Assembly: GCA_017301975.1 (NCBI GenBank)
Contig: JAFLEI010000009.1
Location: forward strand, 1 to 64,000
DNA: 64,000 nucleotides
Origin: Verrucomicrobiota bacterium
Lineage (GTDB): Bacteria; Verrucomicrobiota; Verrucomicrobiia; Verrucomicrobiales; Verrucomicrobiaceae
Reading direction: 5' to 3'
A program made the position numbers and the translations under genes. Positions 56,530 to 64,000 of the stretch are shown here, in pieces; the first letter of the stretch is position 1, and each line of letters starts with the position of its first letter. The notes under the pieces were generated by a model. It saw only the letters and a program-made list of their open reading frames with translations, was not told where the DNA came from and did no database searches.

Positions 56530-57948
56530 CTACATGACGGGCTGCCCGATCTCACGCCACGGGCCCTGCTTGAGCACGATGTCCGGCACAAGGGCCTGCC
56601 AGTGGAGATCGCGGGCGTTGATCATGTTGCGAACTTCGGCGCTGGTATGGAAGAGGAAATCCTGATTGGGCTCCTCCAGTGCACGCACGCTTTTGGTTTC
56701 AATGAGGTAGCGCAGCAAATGTTTTTGCTCCGGAGTGACACGCGAGTCATTCACCCCGAGAATCTGACCGTTCATCGGGTTGCCCATGGGATAGACATAG
56801 ACACGCACCTGGTTTTTGAAGAGCCGGCCAAAGGCTTCAAGCAGGCCGCCTTCGAGATCGGTGCACCACCGTTCATTGAACAGTTCCTGGAACAGGGGCA
56901 GACCAAGCACGATGCCGATGGGGCACTGCGTGTGACGTGCGAGGTAGCTGCTGACGCGGTGGAACTCCGGATACTTTGAAATAAGCACGTTTTTGCCGAG
57001 CGCCTGCAGAACATCCGCACGTGCCAGGAATTCGCTGTCCGGCACCTCGGCGCCACTGGCGAGGAGGTTGTGCATGGTGATTTCGAGAATCTCGATGTTG
57101 TTGCGGGCGGCCTCACCAAAATCTGCCTGAAACGCGGCCTGGCCGCGCTCGATCATGTCGAGATTGAGCTTGGTGATGGGATCAAAGCTGCCGCGCTTGA
57201 GGAAGACCGGCTTTTTGTAAAGCACATCGGACGCCTGCCAGATTTCGCCGTCGGCTCCAAACAGGGCCGCATCCGCCAGACCGAGGCGGACGAGTTTCAG
57301 TGCCACCAGACGGTCCTGAAACTCTGAAGCGGTGAAGGCCGGGCCGGTGAAGTCGATCATGTCGATCTCCACGCGCTTTCGGCTCAGATCGTCGAGAAGG
57401 CTCTGTAGAAAAATGGAAAGGTCATCCCGCAGATGGAAGGCGGCATAGACGAAATTGACGCCCAGCTTGCCGAGGGCGTCCGCCTGGCTCGCGTTGGAGT
57501 CGTCAAGGAGACGCACATGCATCTGAATTTCATTGGCCGGACCGCCCGGCTCTGTCTGAAAACGCAAGCCGATCCAGCCGTGGCATTCCTCCTTGGTGTC
57601 GCGATAGGACCGCGCGCGCACAGTGTCAGCCAGCGTGAAGAAGGTGGTGGTGGCGCCACGTTTGGTGTTCAACCGCTGAATGAGCATGGGGTACTCGTGC
57701 TCCAGCATGTCGCACATGCGCTGGCGGGAGACGTAGCGGGAGCATTTGCCATAGATCTCGTCACTGATGGTCATGTCATAGGCGGACATGGTTTTGGCCA
57801 CGGTGCCGGAGGCGCCGCCTGCGCGGAAGAACCAGTTGGCGATTTCCTGACCGGCGCCGATTTCCGCAAAGGTGCCGTAGATGGTTTGCGCGAGATTGAT
57901 CTTGAGCGCTTTTTCAAGCGTGCCCGGACGGTCGTTAACAGAATTCAT
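56530..57948 (-). CDS. large conserved protein of unknown function
   Basis: 472 residues, cytosolic. Recognisable by the opening LEKALKINLAQTIYGTFAEI followed by GAGQEIANWFFRAGGASGTV, a block shared with a widespread bacterial family that databases label inconsistently (for example as a nicotinate-nucleotide enzyme). No catalytic motif is visible. The gene is 9 nt downstream of the MidA-like gene. Confidence 0.72.
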   Translation of the reverse strand: MNSVNDRPGTLEKALKINLAQTIYGTFAEIGAGQEIANWFFRAGGASGTVAKTMSAYDMTISDEIYGKCSRYVSRQRMCDMLEHEYPMLIQRLNTKRGATTTFFTLADTVRARSYRDTKEECHGWIGLRFQTEPGGPANEIQMHVRLLDDSNASQADALGKLGVNFVYAAFHLRDDLSIFLQSLLDDLSRKRVEIDMIDFTGPAFTASEFQDRLVALKLVRLGLADAALFGADGEIWQASDVLYKKPVFLKRGSFDPITKLNLDMIERGQAAFQADFGEAARNNIEILEITMHNLLASGAEVPDSEFLARADVLQALGKNVLISKYPEFHRVSSYLARHTQCPIGIVLGLPLFQELFNERWCTDLEGGLLEAFGRLFKNQVRVYVYPMGNPMNGQILGVNDSRVTPEQKHLLRYLIETKSVRALEEPNQDFLFHTSAEVRNMINARDLHWQALVPDIVLKQGPWREIGQPVM

Positions 57949-57957
57949 GGGATGTTT

Positions 57958-58923
57958 TTATGATGCGCACTGCGGACGGCGATGCACGAAGCATTTGAAG
58001 GCAGTTCCGGCTCCATCGGGGTCGGTGAGCGCGGCTGGCGCAGCGTGTAAATGCAGAAATTCGGCCAAGTTCTGGTGCGAAGCCTCTGTGAGGCCCAGTT
58101 CACGCAGCCAGGCGGCGTAGTCGGTGAAGTTGATGTCGGCGGTGATGTCCTGGCGTCCAGGATTGGCATAGATGTCGGCTCCGGTGAGTCTTTGATGCAG
58201 CAGATAAGCACGCAGCGTGCCGTGTGGCCGTCGATGGTAGAGCCGGGGAAATTCGTCACCGTAGTCGATGGTGAGCATGGCGCCGCTTTTCCAGTGGGGG
58301 GTCCATTTTTGGAGCCACTCACGAATGCTGGGGTGAAGCTCGCAGCGCTGGCGGTCTGCAAAGTTGGTGTGACGTAGCGCGCTGTAGTGGGCGGGATCGA
58401 AGGACTGCGGACAAAGCTGTTCGGGGACCCAGACTTCAAGCCAGCGCTGCTCGGCGGCGCTCCACTGCACCAGCGTGGCGGGAAAGGCGTCGAGCAGTTC
58501 GTTGTGGTAGATGAGCGCCTGGCCTTGCGCAGCAGCGAGTGCGGATTCGAGATCTTGGTGCCATGTCACCTTGCTGCCCAGCTTCTTCTGCTGCTCCTGC
58601 CGCAGCACCAGGGAGGTTTCGACGATGTGAAAGGTGAAGCGACGACGCGCCCACCAGCCGAGCGATTTGCGCACCGCATGCATGAGTGATCCATCGCCTG
58701 CACCGACCTCGATGACATGACGCACGTGAGGCTGAAGGCGGGATTCGGTTTTGAGCCAGTCTGCGATGGCGTGACCCAAGGATGGCGATAGAGTGGCCGA
58801 AGTGGAGAAATCTCCGCGTGCGCCGACGGTCTTGATGTGGCGGGTGTAGTAGCCGCGCTCAGGATCGAACAGGGCACGCGCCATGAAGCCGGAGAAGGGC
58901 TCAGAAACTGCGGATGATTTCAT
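57958..58923 (-). CDS. SAM-dependent methyltransferase, MidA/NDUFAF7 family
   Basis: 321 residues. FSGFMARALFDPERGYY, the SAM loop VIEVGAGDGSLMHAV and MLTIDYGDEFPRLY match MidA, the bacterial relative of mitochondrial NDUFAF7, which methylates an Arg of complex I subunit NDUFS2/NuoD. ATG 58923 lies 23 nt inside the aminotransferase gene; the longer upstream frame is antisense-like shadow and is rejected. The N-terminus is short for the family. Confidence 0.85.
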   Translation of the reverse strand: MKSSAVSEPFSGFMARALFDPERGYYTRHIKTVGARGDFSTSATLSPSLGHAIADWLKTESRLQPHVRHVIEVGAGDGSLMHAVRKSLGWWARRRFTFHIVETSLVLRQEQQKKLGSKVTWHQDLESALAAAQGQALIYHNELLDAFPATLVQWSAAEQRWLEVWVPEQLCPQSFDPAHYSALRHTNFADRQRCELHPSIREWLQKWTPHWKSGAMLTIDYGDEFPRLYHRRPHGTLRAYLLHQRLTGADIYANPGRQDITADINFTDYAAWLRELGLTEASHQNLAEFLHLHAAPAALTDPDGAGTAFKCFVHRRPQCAS

Positions 58924-60151
58924 CAGCGATGATTTCCAGGCCTTCGCGCACGATGTGCTCCGGCTGCGAGTAGGTGAGGCGGAGGCATTCGTGTGGATGA
59001 CGCCACTCTTTCTCCAGGCCATAGGCGAAGTAATGCCCCGGTATGACGAGCACCTTGCGCTCTTTGAGCCGGCGATACAATTCAGCGGCAGGGATGGGCA
59101 GGCCGTTGATCCAGAGCCAGAGGAAGAAGGCGCCCTCCTGAGCATGCAAGGCCCACGGCACGCGATCTCCGAGCGCCGACGCGAGAACAGATTTGGCGAA
59201 GTCCGAACGTTCACGGTAGAAAGGCCGGATGACCTCAGGCCCAAGTTTGACGAGGGTGTCGTCTTTGAGCAGCGGCATGAGGAGCGCCTGGCCGAGATTG
59301 CCGTTCGCGAGCGACACAATGGCGTTCATGTTTGAGAGCGCCTTCACGATCTGCGGATCGGCCACGATCATGGCCGTGCGCACGCCGGGCAGGCCGACCT
59401 TGCTCATGCTGATGCTGAAGATCATGCCCGGCTGCCATTTCGGCTGGAAGCCGTTGTGGATGACCCCGGGGAAAGGATGGCCGTAAGCGTTGTCGATGAT
59501 GAGCGGGATGCCGTGCGCATCCGCCAAGGCATGCAGGCTGTCGAACTCGTTTTGCGTGAGCACGTTGCCCGTGGGATTGGTGGGGCATGAGACGCACATC
59601 GCGGCGATGTCAGGCGTGATGCGCAGTTGATCGAAATCGACGTGGTATTTGATCTCGTGGGGGGCGGTTTCGACAATGCGTGGAAGGCAGGCGGTGAACT
59701 GCCCCTGGCTCAGCGCCTGATTGGCGTAGCCGATGTATTCCGGCAGCAGCGGAAAGAGAATGCGGCGCTTGGTCGTGCCCGTTTGGCCGGCGAGAAGATT
59801 GAACAGCAGAAAGAAAGCCGACTGCGAACTGGGCATGACCGCGATGTTTTCATGCGTCACGTTCCAGCCGCATTCGCGATTGAGAAAGGCGGCGAAGGCT
59901 TCGCGGAAGAGCGGATTGCCGCCCGGAGGATCGTAGTTGAGCAGCGTACGGTCCATGCTGCCGTCATCGAGCATGGCGTGCATGCGGTCGCGCCAGAGCT
60001 GTTGCACCGCAGGAATGGCGGCGGGCTGACCGCCGCCGAGCATGCGCATGTCCGGATGGGTGGTGAGCGCGGCTCCGCAGTCATCCATGAGCTCCTGGAT
60101 GCCGCTGGGGCCGGCGAGACGCTGGCCGATGTCTGAGAAGGTGGGTTGCAT
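58901..60151 (-). CDS. avtA: valine--pyruvate aminotransferase
   Basis: 416 residues, close to the E. coli AvtA length. Fold-type I PLP enzyme: LNYDPPGGNPLFREAFAAFL, CVSCPTNPTGNVLTQNE, IDNAYGHPFPGV and SISMSKVGLPGVRTAM with the Schiff-base Lys. Interconverts alanine and valine keto acids. ATG 60151 overlaps the TGA of the DUF2452 gene (TGATG). Confidence 0.9.
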   Translation of the reverse strand: MQPTFSDIGQRLAGPSGIQELMDDCGAALTTHPDMRMLGGGQPAAIPAVQQLWRDRMHAMLDDGSMDRTLLNYDPPGGNPLFREAFAAFLNRECGWNVTHENIAVMPSSQSAFFLLFNLLAGQTGTTKRRILFPLLPEYIGYANQALSQGQFTACLPRIVETAPHEIKYHVDFDQLRITPDIAAMCVSCPTNPTGNVLTQNEFDSLHALADAHGIPLIIDNAYGHPFPGVIHNGFQPKWQPGMIFSISMSKVGLPGVRTAMIVADPQIVKALSNMNAIVSLANGNLGQALLMPLLKDDTLVKLGPEVIRPFYRERSDFAKSVLASALGDRVPWALHAQEGAFFLWLWINGLPIPAAELYRRLKERKVLVIPGHYFAYGLEKEWRHPHECLRLTYSQPEHIVREGLEIIADEIIRSF

Positions 60152-60606
60152 CACGAGGCGACGGATGTCTGCACCCAGTCGCGAATATTGAAATCTGCCG
60201 CAGCTTTTTCAATCTGCCAGCGGCCATCCGCATTGAGTCTGACACTGCCGAGCCAGCGCTGATGCCATTCTTCTGGAGCGATCATGCTGAGCTGGCGCCC
60301 GCCTTCGACCTCATAGAGATGATACACTTCACCGCAGACGGGTTCGAAGCCGAAGCGGCTTTCGTAGATGAGCTTGTTCCAGTTGAAGGCGTCAATCACC
60401 TCCATGTAGCGTTCCTGGATTTCGACCATCTCCTGCTGGAGGACACGCTCGACACGGGAGACGCCACGGGATTTAAAGCTGGTGAGATCCTGCGGGATGA
60501 TTTTGGCAGCCAGGCGCGAAACCGGATATGACAAGTAGTTGCCACGGGGTTCGGGGGCTTGCAGTGCTGCGTCGATGGGGTCCAAAGCAGGGGCGTTTTT
60601 ACTCAT
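60151..60606 (-). CDS. DUF2452-like protein
   Basis: 151 residues, cytosolic. Sequence GNYLSYPVSRLAAKIIPQDL, a long coiled helix (VERVLQQEMVEIQERYMEVIDAF) and FGFEPVCGEVYHLYE match DUF2452, a small family of unknown function. First gene of the seven-gene minus-strand unit. ATG 60606 is chosen; upstream codons lie in the divergent promoter region. Confidence 0.75.
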   Translation of the reverse strand: MSKNAPALDPIDAALQAPEPRGNYLSYPVSRLAAKIIPQDLTSFKSRGVSRVERVLQQEMVEIQERYMEVIDAFNWNKLIYESRFGFEPVCGEVYHLYEVEGGRQLSMIAPEEWHQRWLGSVRLNADGRWQIEKAAADFNIRDWVQTSVAS

Positions 60607-60647
60607 AATTTGGTCTGATGGCGAAGGGGATGCAACCGTGCTTTGAT

Positions 60648-60675
60648 TTGAAAAGCCACGGCGGGGGCTTAGATT
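60648..60675 (+). promoter_or_regulatory. promoter for gene 60681, leaderless geometry
   Basis: TTGAAA (60648-60653), 16 nt, TAGATT (60670-60675), then 5 nt to ATG 60681. Confidence 0.45.
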
Positions 60676-60680
60676 GCGGC

Positions 60681-61232
60681 ATGAAGAACGTCTCCAAACC
60701 GCTGCTGGCCGCACTGCTCTCCGCTTTGCTGGCTTCGTGCGCAAGCACCACGATGCACAGCATCCCGACGCTGGCGGAACTCAATGCTTATGAAAAAGTC
60801 GTCCGCGCCAGATATCAGGGCCAGTACGATGAACTGGAGCACAAGCGGGCCAGCGGAGCCCTCAGCAAAGCGGAATATGCGGAGCAAAAACGCTGGCTGG
60901 ATTCCAAAGTCGCCGAGGGTGTCAACAACGCCGCATGGAACAAGCACTACCTGGCGGAGTCAGAGCGCAAATCAGACGGCGTGCCGACGCCTGATCAGCC
61001 AGTGGCTTTAGGCACTGCGACCTCAGTAGGCGGGGGATTTTACATGCCCTCCTATCAAAATTACGGCGCGGTGACAGGAATGGGAGGTTCGGCTGGCATG
61101 GGCAGCATGCGCTCCGCCAACGAACAGATCAGCAGCGGTAAAAGTATCCGCAATGATGCCATGTCTGCCGGGGGCACCTACCTTTCTGCTCCCCCGCCCG
61201 GATCCATTTACGATCAGGATGTGAAGCGGTAG
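60681..61232 (+). CDS. lipoprotein, unknown
   Basis: 183 residues. Lipobox in LLAALLSALLASCAS. A charged helical middle (LNAYEKVVRARYQGQYDELE; RASGALSKAEYAEQKRWL) and a Gly/Ser/Met-rich C-terminus. No family recognised. ATG 60681 begins the signal sequence. Confidence 0.7.
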   Translation: MKNVSKPLLAALLSALLASCASTTMHSIPTLAELNAYEKVVRARYQGQYDELEHKRASGALSKAEYAEQKRWLDSKVAEGVNNAAWNKHYLAESERKSDGVPTPDQPVALGTATSVGGGFYMPSYQNYGAVTGMGGSAGMGSMRSANEQISSGKSIRNDAMSAGGTYLSAPPPGSIYDQDVKR

Positions 61233-61296
61233 CAGCCTCCCGCCTTTTGCAGCACCGGCCTCGCCCGCGGAAAAGCAAGCGACTTCAAAACGAGAA

Positions 61297-61329
61297 AGCC
61301 CTGTGAGGAGTGATCCCCACAGGGCTTTT
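61297..61329. terminator. bidirectional terminator between gene 60681 and ppdK
   Basis: Arms AGCCCTGTG (61297-61305) and CACAGGGCT (61318-61326), extended by AA/TT pairs, followed by a T-run on the + strand (TTTT, 61326-61329) and a broken T-run on the minus strand. It lies between two convergent genes. Confidence 0.65.
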
Positions 61330-61376
61330 GGCGGCGGATTTCTCCGCCACATTGACCTCCCTAGGAGGCCAATGCG

Positions 61377-64000
<2,624 letters not shown>

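Noticed and set aside
58924-59319. N-terminal extension of the MidA-like frame into the aminotransferase
   Set aside because: It is Ser/Arg-rich shadow of avtA; the MidA domain begins at residue 133 of that frame.

Overview
The window looks like chromosomal DNA of a Verrucomicrobiota bacterium close to Verrucomicrobiaceae/Prosthecobacter. The reasons are a G+C-rich genome, many secreted DUF1080/LamG-type and esterase-like proteins, a Tat-exported hydroxypyruvate-isomerase-like TIM barrel, DUF5069, a CehA/McbA-type metallohydrolase, hemerythrin and PQQ-propeller proteins, and weak use of Shine-Dalgarno (SD) sites. The genus is inferred from gene content only. No rRNA, tRNA, CRISPR array, transposase or prophage was recognised.

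Layout. 0-14.5 kb: sugar-isomerase-like barrel, VOC protein, APH-type kinase, L,D-transpeptidase and ABC-F ATPase, then a five-gene + strand run (5891-12699) of secreted or membrane proteins that includes an unusual three-domain protein, then a FHA-LuxR regulator behind a palindrome. 14.5-29 kb: prephenate dehydratase heading a unit with two secreted proteins, penicillin-binding protein 1C, the CehA-like protein, an EamA transporter, 6-phosphofructokinase, more secreted esterase/DUF1080 proteins and a C39-like peptidase with a duplicated N-terminal module. 29.4-35.6 kb: a tight nuoIJKLMN operon (complex I membrane arm) without nuoA-H, preceded by a perfect TGTGA-N6-TCACA site. 35.8-52 kb: a hybrid histidine kinase, sialidase/MFS and creatininase genes, a phospholipase-D-like lipoprotein, a SGNH hydrolase, RecQ, hemerythrin and trigger factor. 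52-61 kb: a SulP permease with a site-2 protease, and a seven-gene minus-strand unit (DUF2452, valine-pyruvate aminotransferase, MidA-like methyltransferase, a conserved unknown, PLDc_N, HD hydrolase). The right edge holds pyruvate phosphate dikinase, whose frame runs on without a stop into a histone-H1-like Lys/Ala-rich peptide that has its own SD and ATG.

How genes fit together. NuoI-N belong to respiratory complex I, and MidA is the bacterial relative of complex I assembly factor NDUFAF7. PfkA and PPDK sit at the two ends of glycolysis. The many exported hydrolases suggest a polymer-degrading heterotroph. The most interesting signals are (1) -35/-10 pairs placed so that transcription should begin at or beside the start codon of many genes, (2) the PPDK/H1-like in-frame overlap, (3) two clear palindromic operators (nuo and FHA-LuxR) and (4) two unusual domain architectures (7183-9600 and 27483-29276).
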